Part shown: positions 1 to 7,901 of the stretch, in pieces
Layout of the letters: each line of letters starts with the position of its first letter
How positions within the stretch are numbered: position 1 is the first letter of the stretch
DNA from: CAKSHC01 sp045594545
GTDB taxonomy: Bacteria > Bacillota > Clostridia > Oscillospirales > UMGS1783
Reading direction: 5' to 3'
NCBI GenBank assembly: GCA_045594545.1
Contig: JAZNYQ010000039.1
Coordinates: forward strand, 21,865-85,864
Length of the DNA: 64,000 nt
Notes under the pieces: model-generated
Told to the model about the DNA's origin: nothing
The model's input: only the letters and a program-made list of their open reading frames with translations
The model's database searches: none
Made by a program: the position numbers and the translations under genes

Positions 1-499
1 CCGAAGCATTGACCGGACGAATATTATCGCAGATCAGATTTAAATTATACCCCAAAAATTCAGATAACATACTGGCCGTACGTACGCCGATAATATATAC
101 ATTGCGCGCGGCCACGATTTTTTCAATAGCCGATTCAAATTCAATCGGATCAATATGCGCCAGCGTTTGGCTGATATTGATAATATCGTTGGATAGGACA
201 CTGCCGAGCACGCCATCGTCACGGATACGCTCCTCGGTAATCTGAACCCGTTGCAAGGCAGTGAGGCGATTGCGGCTGAGCTGATGTAAGGCTTGTTTCA
301 GCCCCTGATAACTCTCAAAACCCAGTTCCGTGACAAAGCGCACTACCGTGGATTCACTGACACCCACGGCTTGTCCCAATTTCGCCGCCGTCATAAACGC
401 CGCCTTTTCGTAGTGTGCCAAAAGATAATCGGCAATCGCCTTCTGTCCTTTGGAAAATGACGGATATAGTTGTTCAATGGATGCGAATATATCTTTCAT
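1..499 (-). CDS. MurR/RpiR-family transcriptional regulator (3' end outside window)
   Basis: Reading from the ATG at 499, the first ~80 residues form the RpiR-type helix-turn-helix domain: the segments FSKGQKAIADYLL, AAKLGQAVGVSESTVVRF and ELGFESYQGLKQAL are characteristic. The start of a SIS sugar-phosphate-binding domain follows (VYIIGVRTAS) and is cut by the window edge after ~166 codons. A purine-rich GGGGG lies about 12 nt before the chosen ATG; an in-frame ATG at 523 is possible but has no such site. The family senses phosphosugars and usually represses nearby sugar or amino-sugar genes, but the target here is beyond the window. The family assignment is firm; the ligand is unknown. Confidence 0.9.
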   Translation of the reverse strand, partial: MKDIFASIEQLYPSFSKGQKAIADYLLAHYEKAAFMTAAKLGQAVGVSESTVVRFVTELGFESYQGLKQALHQLSRNRLTALQRVQITEERIRDDGVLGSVLSNDIINISQTLAHIDPIEFESAIEKIVAARNVYIIGVRTASMLSEFLGYNLNLICDNIRPVNAS

Positions 500-576
500 A
501 AAACCGATTGCGCCCCCTTGCATACTATTCTTATATTGTAACAGATTTTCAGGGGGATTACAATCCTTTTTTATAA

Positions 577-610
577 GATAAAAGACCGGGGATATCCCCG
601 GTCTTTTATC
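577..610 (-). terminator. Perfect 34-nt palindrome, probable terminator of the spore protein gene
   Basis: The sequence is its own reverse complement over 34 nt, with an AAAAGACCGGGG arm and its mirror. It lies 8 nt after the stop codon of the small acid-soluble spore protein gene. U-rich stretches are short on both sides. It probably stops transcription of that gene and separates it from the RpiR regulator. Confidence 0.7.
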
Positions 611-618
611 ACAGAATG

Positions 619-798
619 TTACATGCTTTCTTCAACGGACTTGATCATCTTCTTAACCATCTGGCCACCGATCGAACCGGCCTGCTTAGAGGTCAGGTCG
701 CCGTTGTAGCCCTGCTTAAGATTGACGCCAACTTCGTTAGCACATTCCATCTTAAAACGATTCATGGCTTCTTTAGCCGAGGGAACCATAGCGCTCAT
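619..798 (-). CDS. Alpha/beta-type small acid-soluble spore protein
   Basis: A 59-codon gene with a strong ribosome site (AAGGAG, spacing ~8) before ATG 798. The product contains the family signature: the EVGVNL segment, then NGDLTSKQAGSIGGQMVKKMI, in which the Gly-Gly of SIGGQ and the following basic residues bind A-form-like spore DNA. These proteins coat and protect forespore DNA and are degraded at germination by the GPR protease. The usual cleavage site (T/F)E-(I/F)A reads MECA here, so cleavage may be altered. The gene is monocistronic. Expression is expected in the forespore (sigma G), but I could not identify a convincing sigma-G promoter upstream. This is direct evidence that the organism makes endospores. 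Confidence 0.93.
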   Translation of the reverse strand: MSAMVPSAKEAMNRFKMECANEVGVNLKQGYNGDLTSKQAGSIGGQMVKKMIKSVEESM

Positions 799-879
799 TG
801 ATGTTTCTCCTTTTCAAAAGTTTAGTGGTTGCGCTATTATTTTGCTCCTCTCAATCGGCAATATGATTTGAAATATCTG

Positions 880-1485
880 TTAATCCAGAACCTCAATATG
901 CGAGCAGGAGATCTCCCATGCCGTCATTTCCCTCTCGCCTGTTTCGGTTTTCTTTATGTAATTCCGACTTTGGATACGGCCCACAACATGCAACCTATCC
1001 GATTGGCGTAACGACTGAACAAAAACCGAATCCCGTCCCCACGCCAGGCAGGGAATGTAATCACATCGCCCGTACCGACGGTTGACCGCCAGCATGATAT
1101 CGGCGATTTCCCGACCAAGCGGCGTTCGGCGATGCATCGGCGTTTTACATAAAAAACCAACCAATTCAATCTTATTTTCATGTTCCAGCGGATCAATACA
1201 GATCTGAATGTCTTGCGCAAAAACATACAAGATCAAGCGACGGCGTCCGTCCACATCCATGTTCTTCGAGCGAAACTCACCCGCAATTTCCAGCAAATCC
1301 CCGACGTCTACATAGCGACTCGGAAACAGCCGTTCGGACACAATGACGGATATCCGATCCGGCTGACCACTTAAACGATTGACCCGCAGAATAAAAGTGT
1401 AAAAGTTTTCTCCATAGGCCTGATGCCCTAACATGGGTGCCTGCTCCACCACGCCGCGCAAAAATACCGAATTTATACAGTTCAT
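880..1485 (-). CDS. Tandem OB-fold single-stranded-DNA-binding protein
   Basis: The 201-residue product consists of two consecutive SSB-like OB folds. Residues ~3-95 begin INSVFLRGVVEQAP and end GEFRSKN. Residues ~105-200 begin KIELVGFLCKTP and contain FILRV/IMLAV-type beta strands and a closing GRIQSRNY. Standard SSB has one OB fold plus an acidic C-terminal tail; here there are two folds and no tail (ends HIEVLD). It is therefore not the replicative Ssb but a paralogue seen in clostridia. It is the last gene of an operon with the 177-residue unknown gene (ATGA overlap of 4 nt) and a PdaB-like deacetylase. The specific role is unknown. Confidence 0.75.
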   Translation of the reverse strand: MNCINSVFLRGVVEQAPMLGHQAYGENFYTFILRVNRLSGQPDRISVIVSERLFPSRYVDVGDLLEIAGEFRSKNMDVDGRRRLILYVFAQDIQICIDPLEHENKIELVGFLCKTPMHRRTPLGREIADIMLAVNRRYGRCDYIPCLAWGRDSVFVQSLRQSDRLHVVGRIQSRNYIKKTETGEREMTAWEISCSHIEVLD

Positions 1486-2015
1486 AGTTCCTCTTTCTCC
1501 TGTGTCAACAATAACAAGGCGCAGGCCAGTATGGCAGAGGGCACATCCCAGATCTGCGCATGATACACATGATCTTGTATCTCGATCAATTCCCCGTTTA
1601 CCTTTTGCGCATCCCGTCCGACCGTTAGCACGATCGAATCATCGGCAATACTGGATAGGGAAAAGGTATTTCTTTCCCCTACTCCGCATGTAATCGGACG
1701 CAGCCCCCGCCTTTGGATAAAACGGCAGTGAACAGCATCGGCAGGATCAAACACCACAAGCGCATTCTCTTTTATACAGCCGCATGGCAGATCTTGAATA
1801 TCGGCAACATCATTGCCGATCAGCACAATATCGGCGCCGAAATCACAAGGACCGGCTATATTGCGAAGTTCCAGTATCAGCAGTTGCGTTGCCGCATCCC
1901 CGCACACGGCACCCGAATCGGCCGAAACATACAGGATCCCTCGGCGATTGCGAACAATCTCTATAAACTGACGGGGGTCAAAATTTTTGCCGGGTATCAT
2001 TAGTACCTTTACCAT
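1482..2015 (-). CDS. Unrecognised 177-residue protein between pdaB-like and SSB-like genes
   Basis: I do not recognise this family. The protein is predicted soluble, with no signal peptide or membrane segment. It alternates hydrophobic strands (KVLMIP, GILYVSADSGAV, ADIVLIGND, NALVVFDP, IVLTVGRDA), suggesting an alpha/beta fold, and ends in a hydrophobic helix (PSAILACALLLL). Several segments faintly recall the middle domain of Mur ligases, but no P-loop GxxGKT is present. The ribosome site TAGGAG precedes ATG 2015, 3 nt after the deacetylase stop. Its stop overlaps the start of the OB-fold gene, so the three are translated together. Function is not assignable. Confidence 0.75.
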   Translation of the reverse strand: MVKVLMIPGKNFDPRQFIEIVRNRRGILYVSADSGAVCGDAATQLLILELRNIAGPCDFGADIVLIGNDVADIQDLPCGCIKENALVVFDPADAVHCRFIQRRGLRPITCGVGERNTFSLSSIADDSIVLTVGRDAQKVNGELIEIQDHVYHAQIWDVPSAILACALLLLTQEKEEL

Positions 2016-2018
2016 GCT

Positions 2019-2810
2019 TTACACTCCTACCGTTTCCTTGGGTTGTTCTATTTGATATTGTTGCCCCGTATGATCCATTTTATAGTTTTCCGTGTAGATC
2101 AATTCCGATATCTTTACCAACTCAATACCTTTCTCCTTGGCATAGTCCAGAATAGACGGCAACGCCTCGGGTGTATGTAGTGCCGCATTGTGGAACAAGG
2201 TGATCGAACCGGCTTCCATTTTACCGGTAACCCGTGCGGTGATTTCTTTAGCTGACAGATCTTTCCAATCCAGACTATCGATCGACCATTGAATGGTATA
2301 ATATCCGTTTTCCAATAAGGTATCCACGACCTGATCGTTATAATCGCCGTAAGGAGGACGGAACAAATGCGGTCGAACACCCGTTACCTTTTCAATTTTA
2401 TCCGAACAACCGTTGACCTGTTTTAGCATATCCTCGGCCGATAGTTTGGTCATATACGGGTGGGTATCGGAGTGATTCATGACCTCATGCCCCGCATCAT
2501 GCAGGGCTTTGACCGATTCGGGATATTTATCTACCCACTCTCCTACCACAAAGAAGGTGGCCTTTACCTCATACTTTGCCAAAATATCTATAATCTCCTG
2601 CGTATCCTCATTGCCCCATGCCGCATCAAAGGAGATGGAAGCTTTATTATCGTCACGTTTCACGCTGTAAATGGGAAGGCTTCGGGCGGACGCGGTTGTG
2701 CTCATGGCACTTTGCACAACGCTTCCCGAAAAAATCACAGCCGCCAAGGTCACCACCGCCAATACAATGGTGGCAATCACGGCATTTTTACGAAACACTA
2801 CAATTCTCAT
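2019..2810 (-). CDS. Polysaccharide deacetylase, PdaB-like sporulation family
   Basis: An N-terminal membrane anchor/signal segment (residues ~9-35) is followed by a NodB-homology domain. Its motifs are SFDAAWGNED (motif 1, the FDAAWG form typical of PdaB rather than TFDDG), HSDTHP (metal-binding histidines), RPPYG, DSLDW and LFHN. The domain removes acetyl groups from peptidoglycan amino sugars outside the membrane; the B. subtilis relative PdaB is needed for spore integrity. The variant first motif keeps the metal-ligand aspartate position but differs in the catalytic-base pair. RBS CAGGAGGG precedes ATG 2810. It is the first gene of the operon with the unknown and tandem OB-fold genes. Confidence 0.85.
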   Translation of the reverse strand: MRIVVFRKNAVIATIVLAVVTLAAVIFSGSVVQSAMSTTASARSLPIYSVKRDDNKASISFDAAWGNEDTQEIIDILAKYEVKATFFVVGEWVDKYPESVKALHDAGHEVMNHSDTHPYMTKLSAEDMLKQVNGCSDKIEKVTGVRPHLFRPPYGDYNDQVVDTLLENGYYTIQWSIDSLDWKDLSAKEITARVTGKMEAGSITLFHNAALHTPEALPSILDYAKEKGIELVKISELIYTENYKMDHTGQQYQIEQPKETVGV

Positions 2811-2860
2811 ACAATCACCCTCCTGTCCTTATAATCTATTCCGGTGGGTGCTTAAATATG

Positions 2861-2893
2861 CAAAGATAGCGGCAGAACCTCTGCCGCCTGTCT
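2861..2893 (-). terminator. Stem-loop after the dehydrogenase gene
   Basis: GCGGCAG/CTGCCGC arms flanked by AAAGA/TCTTT lie directly after the stop at 2894. The U-tract after the stem is short (TCTTT), so termination strength is uncertain. Confidence 0.5.
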
Positions 2894-3919
2894 TTAACAG
2901 TAAAATTCCATAGGATAGGTTAAAAATTCGATCGGCTCCAATTGATCCACCGTAACCACTCCCGCCGGTGCGCGCAATACACTGGGGATACGGTTTACAA
3001 CCGTGGCACAGGTATGCTCAACTGTGGCAGGCTTCACCACCTGAAATTCGGTTTCCGGTTCACCGATCATTCGCCATTGACACATATCCCCGTCATCCTC
3101 TCCGTATACCTTACCGATGCAACGGGTCTGGATCACAGGGCCTTGATGGGTATAAGTCTCCACAATGGCGGCCATGCCCAGACATTGTCCCTCGGTAATC
3201 TCGCGTCCGAGGGTAGATGAATATACGCTTCCTTTTTCAAAATAGGGTACATGTTTTTGGGTTTGAGACCGGATCGTCCAGCCCATTTTTTGCGCCAAAG
3301 CCTCATTCGAGTTCCATACATAAGAGGGCTCGAACTGTTCCGGCTCCCCGATCTTCTGCTGAAACTCATCGTAAGTCAGCCCCACTCCATGTGCCTTGGC
3401 TAACGCCAGCCCGTAATCTTCCACATTATAACTGACAGCGCCCTCAATACGTGAAATATTGTGGCATCCGGCGGCCATGTGTGCCACGGCATTGACCCAG
3501 AAAATATCTTCCATGCCGCTCCCTACAAAAGTACAACCATTATCCTTGGCTAACTTATCCAGCTTATTGGTGCGGATCGGATCGCTTGTCCAACTGTATG
3601 TGGCTTCCTCACAGGTGGTGATCACATTAATGCCTCGGCTTAGGCACTTAACATAATGCTCATAACAATCCCCCACAAAACTGAACAACGTCACAATGGC
3701 AATATCAGCATCGGCACTATCCAATACTGCATCCGCATCGTCGCTGATCAATATGCCCGTCTTAAAGCCGAGTTCTGCATAGTCACCGATATCCATACCG
3801 ATAATCTGCGGATCAATATCAATGGCACCGACTACCTGCGCCCCTTTATCGTATAGATAACGCAGGATATATTTGCTCATTTTCCCGCAACCGTACTGCA
3901 CAACCTTGATCTTACTCAT
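2894..3919 (-). CDS. NAD(P)-dependent dehydrogenase, dihydrodipicolinate-reductase / 2,4-diaminopentanoate-dehydrogenase type
   Basis: A 341-residue protein with an N-terminal Rossmann fold: IKVVQYGCGKMSKYILRYL carries a GxGxM-type nucleotide loop, followed by an acidic residue after the second strand (AIDID). The middle and C-terminal parts resemble proteins annotated as dihydrodipicolinate reductase; experimentally, one branch is 2,4-diaminopentanoate dehydrogenase of ornithine fermentation. At ~340 residues it is much longer than DapB (~250), which argues against a lysine-pathway role. The chosen ATG 3919 has AGGAG at proper spacing; an upstream ATG in the same frame lacks one. The gene stands alone between two terminators, with no other ornithine-fermentation gene nearby, so the substrate is uncertain. 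Confidence 0.6.
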   Translation of the reverse strand: MSKIKVVQYGCGKMSKYILRYLYDKGAQVVGAIDIDPQIIGMDIGDYAELGFKTGILISDDADAVLDSADADIAIVTLFSFVGDCYEHYVKCLSRGINVITTCEEATYSWTSDPIRTNKLDKLAKDNGCTFVGSGMEDIFWVNAVAHMAAGCHNISRIEGAVSYNVEDYGLALAKAHGVGLTYDEFQQKIGEPEQFEPSYVWNSNEALAQKMGWTIRSQTQKHVPYFEKGSVYSSTLGREITEGQCLGMAAIVETYTHQGPVIQTRCIGKVYGEDDGDMCQWRMIGEPETEFQVVKPATVEHTCATVVNRIPSVLRAPAGVVTVDQLEPIEFLTYPMEFYC

Positions 3920-3977
3920 GTCTGGTTCTCCTATCATTATGTTATGTTTAGTTTATCCACATCCTTTCTCAGTATGC

Positions 3978-4008
3978 AAAAACCTCCGAACCAAGTTCGG
4001 AGGTTTTT
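3978..4008 (-). terminator. Rho-independent terminator of the rnf operon
   Basis: A 14-bp stem AAAAACCTCCGAAC with a 3-nt loop, followed on the minus strand by a T run. It starts 4 nt after the rnfB stop codon. The opposite face also ends in T5. Confidence 0.9.
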
Positions 4009-4011
4009 ATG

Positions 4012-4845
4012 TTACTGACGGGTATCCCCGTGTTCCATTTGAAATTCGCCAAACCATATCGTGCTTCTGGGACACTTCTCGAAGCAGGTTCCGCATTGAA
4101 TACAACGGTCGTAATCAATTTCCGCCAATCCGTTGACCACTTTAATGGCATCGGTCGGGCAATTCTTCTGGCAGATTCCGCATCCGATACAACCGATCTG
4201 GCAATAGGAGCGAACCATCTTGCCGTTATCGCGGGAGGAACAGCCCACCCAATACTGACCGGAGAACGGAACAAGGTGAATAATGTGTTTCGGGCAGGCA
4301 TTGGCACACAGGCCGCATCCTACGCACTTTTCATATTCCACCACAGCCACACCGTTTTCGATCTTGATCGCGCCAAACGGACAGACGCGCACGCACGTCC
4401 CATAGCCTAAACACCCGTAAGGACACTCCTTGTCACCGCCGCCGATACGGGATACCGATACGCAATCCATCAGGCCGTCATACTGGAATTTATGACGGGC
4501 CAGATCGTTGGTACCCGAACACATGACCTGTGCCCGCATGCGAACGGTGCTCGTTGGGTTCTCAGTCCCCATAATTTTACCGATCTGTTCGGTAACCTCA
4601 GGAGGAGCCGCCATACATTTGTTGCCGGGCACATGATCATTCACAATCGCTTCGGCATAGTTGGCACATCCGGCATAACCGCAGGCACCGCAGTTGGCAC
4701 CGGGTAAAACGTTTTTGATCTCATCAATGCGCTTATCCACCTTGACTTTAAAGGCTTTACTGGCCACGCCAAGCAACGCACCAAAGATCAGTCCGAAGAC
4801 GCCCAGCGGGATAAGAGCACGCAAGACCTGTTCAAATACTGTCAT
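4012..4845 (-). CDS. rnfB: Rnf complex subunit B, iron-sulfur electron carrier
   Basis: The 277-residue protein has an N-terminal membrane helix (~9-28), a four-cysteine Fe-S domain (ANCGACGYAGCANYAE ... CMA), then ferredoxin-type clusters: CxxGxCVRVCP, CVGCGLCANACP, CIGCGICQKNCP and CIQCGTCFEKCP. RnfB links ferredoxin to the membrane complex that couples ferredoxin oxidation and NAD+ reduction to Na+ or H+ export. It is the last gene of rnfCDGEAB, 13 nt after rnfA and just before a strong terminator. All expected cysteine clusters are intact. Confidence 0.97.
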   Translation of the reverse strand: MTVFEQVLRALIPLGVFGLIFGALLGVASKAFKVKVDKRIDEIKNVLPGANCGACGYAGCANYAEAIVNDHVPGNKCMAAPPEVTEQIGKIMGTENPTSTVRMRAQVMCSGTNDLARHKFQYDGLMDCVSVSRIGGGDKECPYGCLGYGTCVRVCPFGAIKIENGVAVVEYEKCVGCGLCANACPKHIIHLVPFSGQYWVGCSSRDNGKMVRSYCQIGCIGCGICQKNCPTDAIKVVNGLAEIDYDRCIQCGTCFEKCPRSTIWFGEFQMEHGDTRQ

Positions 4846-4858
4846 TCCTATCCCCTCC

Positions 4859-5446
4859 TTATCCGAATATCTTCATACCGGAAAATCCGGAGAAGGCAAT
4901 GGCCAACAACGCGGCCGTAATCAAGGCGATCGGAAATCCCTTGAACGGTTTAGGGATATCGTTAAGCTCAATTCTTTCCCGTACACAGGAGAAAATGAAG
5001 ATAGCCAACAGGAACGACACACCCGAAACAAATCCATAGAAGGTAGCCAGACCGAAATCATACTGGCGCTGGATCCCCAGAATGGCCGAGCCGAGAACGG
5101 CACAGTTGGTGGTGATCAAAGGCAGATAGATACCAAGCGCCCGATAAAGAGACGGGATCATCTTTTTTAAGAACAGTTCAATAAACTGAACCAAAGAAGC
5201 AATGATCAAAATAAAGGAGATCGTCTGCAGATACTCCAGATCATACGGCACCAATACAAAGGTGTTGACCAGCCATGTGACCATCGACGAGAGGGTCATG
5301 GTAAAGATAACTGCCATACCCATGCCGACAGCCGTGCTCCGCTTCTTGGAAACGCCTAAGAACGGGCAGACACCCAAGAACTGCACGAGAACGTAGTTCT
5401 CAATAAAGATGGTGGTAATAGCCACCGAAAAATAGGTTTGCAGCAT
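4859..5446 (-). CDS. rnfA: Rnf complex integral membrane subunit A
   Basis: A 195-residue, six-helix membrane protein with the conserved opening FIENYVLVQFLGVCPFLGVSKK and the half-membrane cysteine (GVCP) that, with RnfE, holds an intramembrane Fe-S cluster. A second conserved cysteine occurs in TTNCAVLGSA. Start at ATG 5446, 1-nt overlap (TGATG) with the rnfE stop and an AAAGGAGG site inside rnfE; a longer in-frame reading upstream lacks support. RnfA and RnfE are homologous and form the ion-translocating core. Confidence 0.96.
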   Translation of the reverse strand: MLQTYFSVAITTIFIENYVLVQFLGVCPFLGVSKKRSTAVGMGMAVIFTMTLSSMVTWLVNTFVLVPYDLEYLQTISFILIIASLVQFIELFLKKMIPSLYRALGIYLPLITTNCAVLGSAILGIQRQYDFGLATFYGFVSGVSFLLAIFIFSCVRERIELNDIPKPFKGFPIALITAALLAIAFSGFSGMKIFG

Positions 5447-6072
5447 CAGTTGTCGCCTCCTTTCCATTTATCGGAAAGCTTATTGAAAGCGGCAATCAGG
5501 AAACCAAGCACCAAGAAACCGCCGGCAGGCAGGATCATGATCACAGCCGGTTCATATCCGATGTACTGTGCAAAATCCCAGCCGAGGATCTTACCCGAGC
5601 CCAAAATCTCACGCACAGCCGAAACGATCACCACAACAAGCGTATACCCGATACCCATGGACAATCCGTCAAGTACCGACATGAACGGATTATTCTTAGA
5701 GGCAAAACTCTCGGCACGCGCTAAAATGATACAGTTTACCACGATCAACGGAATAAACAAACCTAACGCCTCGGAAACATCCGGCAGATAGGCTTCCAGC
5801 AACATCTCGATCGCCGTAACAAATCCCGAAATAATAACGATAAATGCGGCTATGCGGATCTGATTGGGAATCACCGAACGCAGCAGGGATATAACCAGAT
5901 TGGCTCCCATCAAAACCGCAGTAACGGCAAGACCCATAAAGAATCCATTTTTAACACTGACGGTAATGGCCAGCGCCGAACACATACCAAGCAACTGCAC
6001 GAAAACAGGATTCTGGTTGAGGATACCGTCCATGAATATTTTGCTGATTTTATTGGGTTGTTTCTCGCTCAT
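5446..6072 (-). CDS. rnfE: Rnf complex integral membrane subunit E
   Basis: A 208-residue polytopic membrane protein homologous to RnfA/NqrD. The conserved segments NPVFVQLLGMCSALAITVS near the N terminus and IVVNCIILARAESFASKN in the middle carry the paired cysteines for the RnfA/E cluster. It is translationally coupled to rnfA by a TGATG overlap and separated by only 2 nt from the rnfG stop. It forms part of the ion-translocating membrane core of the ferredoxin:NAD+ oxidoreductase. Confidence 0.96.
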   Translation of the reverse strand: MSEKQPNKISKIFMDGILNQNPVFVQLLGMCSALAITVSVKNGFFMGLAVTAVLMGANLVISLLRSVIPNQIRIAAFIVIISGFVTAIEMLLEAYLPDVSEALGLFIPLIVVNCIILARAESFASKNNPFMSVLDGLSMGIGYTLVVVIVSAVREILGSGKILGWDFAQYIGYEPAVIMILPAGGFLVLGFLIAAFNKLSDKWKGGDN

Positions 6073-6074
6073 GG

Positions 6075-6914
6075 TTAGTCCTCCTCTCCCGGTTGTGCCA
6101 TATTTAAGCGCACTTCATCCACGGCGGTAAGCGCCGCATTGATTCCGTTTTTAATACCGTCCGAAGTAAATGTGGCACCGCTGACTGCCGTAACCTGATT
6201 GGAGAATTCGATCGGGCGGGACAGCCCCTCAAACTGATTGAAAAACTCCTCGTTACTCGAAATAACCGTTTCACCGATACCCGGTGTTTCCGAATGGTTC
6301 ACCACTTGAATGGCGGTTACCTTGTTAAGCAGGTCACTTCCCACAATCATTTCAATCGGCGTGCTGGAATATCCAATTGCGCGCACATTGACACAGTATC
6401 CGATAATCTCATTATCTTCATAAACCAAATAGACCGAATCGACGTTGGCATCGCTGTAGGCAAATCCGTTGGATGTCTGCTCTTTGGCATCCACAAACTG
6501 ATCAGCCTGGGGGAAGATGGCTTCCAACGCCACCTGCCGCTTTTCGGTCTCATGCTGATCAATGATCGGCTTAGTCTGGGCGTGGATAAACCCTAATAAT
6601 CCCGCAACGATAGCGGTAATGGCCATCAGCACCACACCAAACAACATAATATCCGTAAAATCGTTATTGCCGTTCTCTCCATCCTCTCTCTTCTTGAAAG
6701 AGGGCATGATGCGAGTTTTACGAGGCGGCATTTTCTGCTCCTCGATCTGGGTCATAGCCTCCATCTGGGCAATGGGAGACTCGTTATCGGCAGGCAATTC
6801 CTCTGCCGTTACCGAAGCCAAGGCTTCATCCGCGATCTTTTCGATCTGCTCAGTCTGTGGTTGCGGTCGGTTCTGCCTGGTTCGCTTCTGCGTCGGCTTC
6901 TTCTCGTCTGCCAT
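6075..6914 (-). CDS. rnfG: Rnf complex FMN subunit G with long charged N-terminal extension
   Basis: The 279-residue product has one membrane helix (~85-108, IMLFGVVLMAITAIVAGLLG) and an external FMN-binding domain ending in the flavinylation motif SGATFTS near residue 245, where a threonine carries covalent FMN. Ahead of the helix lie ~80 charged, low-complexity residues (MADEKKPTQKRTRQNRPQ onward) that typical RnfG (~190-200 aa) lacks. The start at ATG 6914 has GGGGGG upstream. This places the first ~65 nt of rnfG inside the 3' end of rnfD in another frame. The extension should face the cytoplasm; its role is unknown. Confidence 0.93.
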   Translation of the reverse strand: MADEKKPTQKRTRQNRPQPQTEQIEKIADEALASVTAEELPADNESPIAQMEAMTQIEEQKMPPRKTRIMPSFKKREDGENGNNDFTDIMLFGVVLMAITAIVAGLLGFIHAQTKPIIDQHETEKRQVALEAIFPQADQFVDAKEQTSNGFAYSDANVDSVYLVYEDNEIIGYCVNVRAIGYSSTPIEMIVGSDLLNKVTAIQVVNHSETPGIGETVISSNEEFFNQFEGLSRPIEFSNQVTAVSGATFTSDGIKNGINAALTAVDEVRLNMAQPGEED

Positions 6915-7896
6915 AGAACGCACCCCCCTTTCCGAATCTTCTGGGTTTGGTTATCCCGTCAATGGCCCATGCCAGCGAATTCATCAACAGAATGGCAAAG
7001 GAAACGCCTTCGGGATAATTGGAAAATCTACGAAATACAAAGGTAAGCAATCCGCAACCGATGGCATACAGAACTCTACCTCGTGTCGTTGTGGGTGCAG
7101 AAGAATAATCGGTCGCCATATAGATCGCACCCAATAGCAGACCACCGCCAAGCACCTGAGCAAGCGCATACTGTATCGGCGTACCCGATGTCGGGAACAG
7201 ATAGGCCAACACGCCAACCGTAGCGATATAAAACACGGGAATATGCCAGTTAATCACCTTACGCACCAACAGATAGATGCCGCCGATCAGGAGCAAAATC
7301 GCCGAGGTCTCACCGATACATCCGGCAATATTACCCCAAAACAGATCCGACAAGTTGGTAAAACTGTACTCCAGATTACGAAGCGACTGCAACGGCGTTG
7401 CACTGGTAATGATCTGATCGGCATTCACATTCAAAAAGATCGGAACACCGTTATACTCAAACGGTTTGAGCCATGTCGTCATGTGTACCGGCCATGCAAT
7501 AAACAGAAAGGCACGGGCCGCCAACGCCGGATTCATAAAATTATTTCCCAATCCGCCGAAAACACCCTTGACCACGATCATGGCAAAGAAAGCGCCGACA
7601 ACAGGGATCCATAACGGCACGGTTACCGGCAACGTCAACGCCAACAACAGTCCCGAAACGGCCGCCGAAAGATCGCTGATCGTCTGCTTCTTCTTGCAAC
7701 AAATGTTAAATAACGCCTCAGCCAGAACCGATGCCCCAACGCTGATCAATATAATAATGATCGCGCGAAGACCAAACAGGAAACCCGAAAAGATAGCAAC
7801 AGGAGTCAACGCCACCAATACCGAAAACATGATCGACTGCGTAGTGTCATTGGATCGGATATGCGGCGAGGAAGTGATAAGAAATTTTCCGTCCAT
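6850..7896 (-). CDS. rnfD: Rnf complex membrane subunit D
   Basis: A 348-residue NqrB/RnfD-family protein with about nine to ten membrane helices. The segments SPHIRSNDTTQSIMFSVL (start), GGLGNNFMNPALAARAFLF and MATDYSSAPTTTRGRVLY are typical of the family; the family carries covalently bound flavin and forms the membrane core. The C terminus (EEADAEANQAEPTATTD) is acidic, and its coding region is shared with the start of rnfG over ~65 nt. It is 5 nt downstream of rnfC. Confidence 0.95.
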   Translation of the reverse strand: MDGKFLITSSPHIRSNDTTQSIMFSVLVALTPVAIFSGFLFGLRAIIIILISVGASVLAEALFNICCKKKQTISDLSAAVSGLLLALTLPVTVPLWIPVVGAFFAMIVVKGVFGGLGNNFMNPALAARAFLFIAWPVHMTTWLKPFEYNGVPIFLNVNADQIITSATPLQSLRNLEYSFTNLSDLFWGNIAGCIGETSAILLLIGGIYLLVRKVINWHIPVFYIATVGVLAYLFPTSGTPIQYALAQVLGGGLLLGAIYMATDYSSAPTTTRGRVLYAIGCGLLTFVFRRFSNYPEGVSFAILLMNSLAWAIDGITKPRRFGKGGAFYGRREEADAEANQAEPTATTD

Positions 7897-7901
7897 GCGA
7901 T

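Noticed and set aside
811..879. Sigma-G promoter for the spore protein
   Set aside because: A CAAAATAATA element is present but no convincing -35 at correct spacing.
1482..2015. Mur-ligase fragment
   Set aside because: No P-loop and only loose similarity of a few segments.
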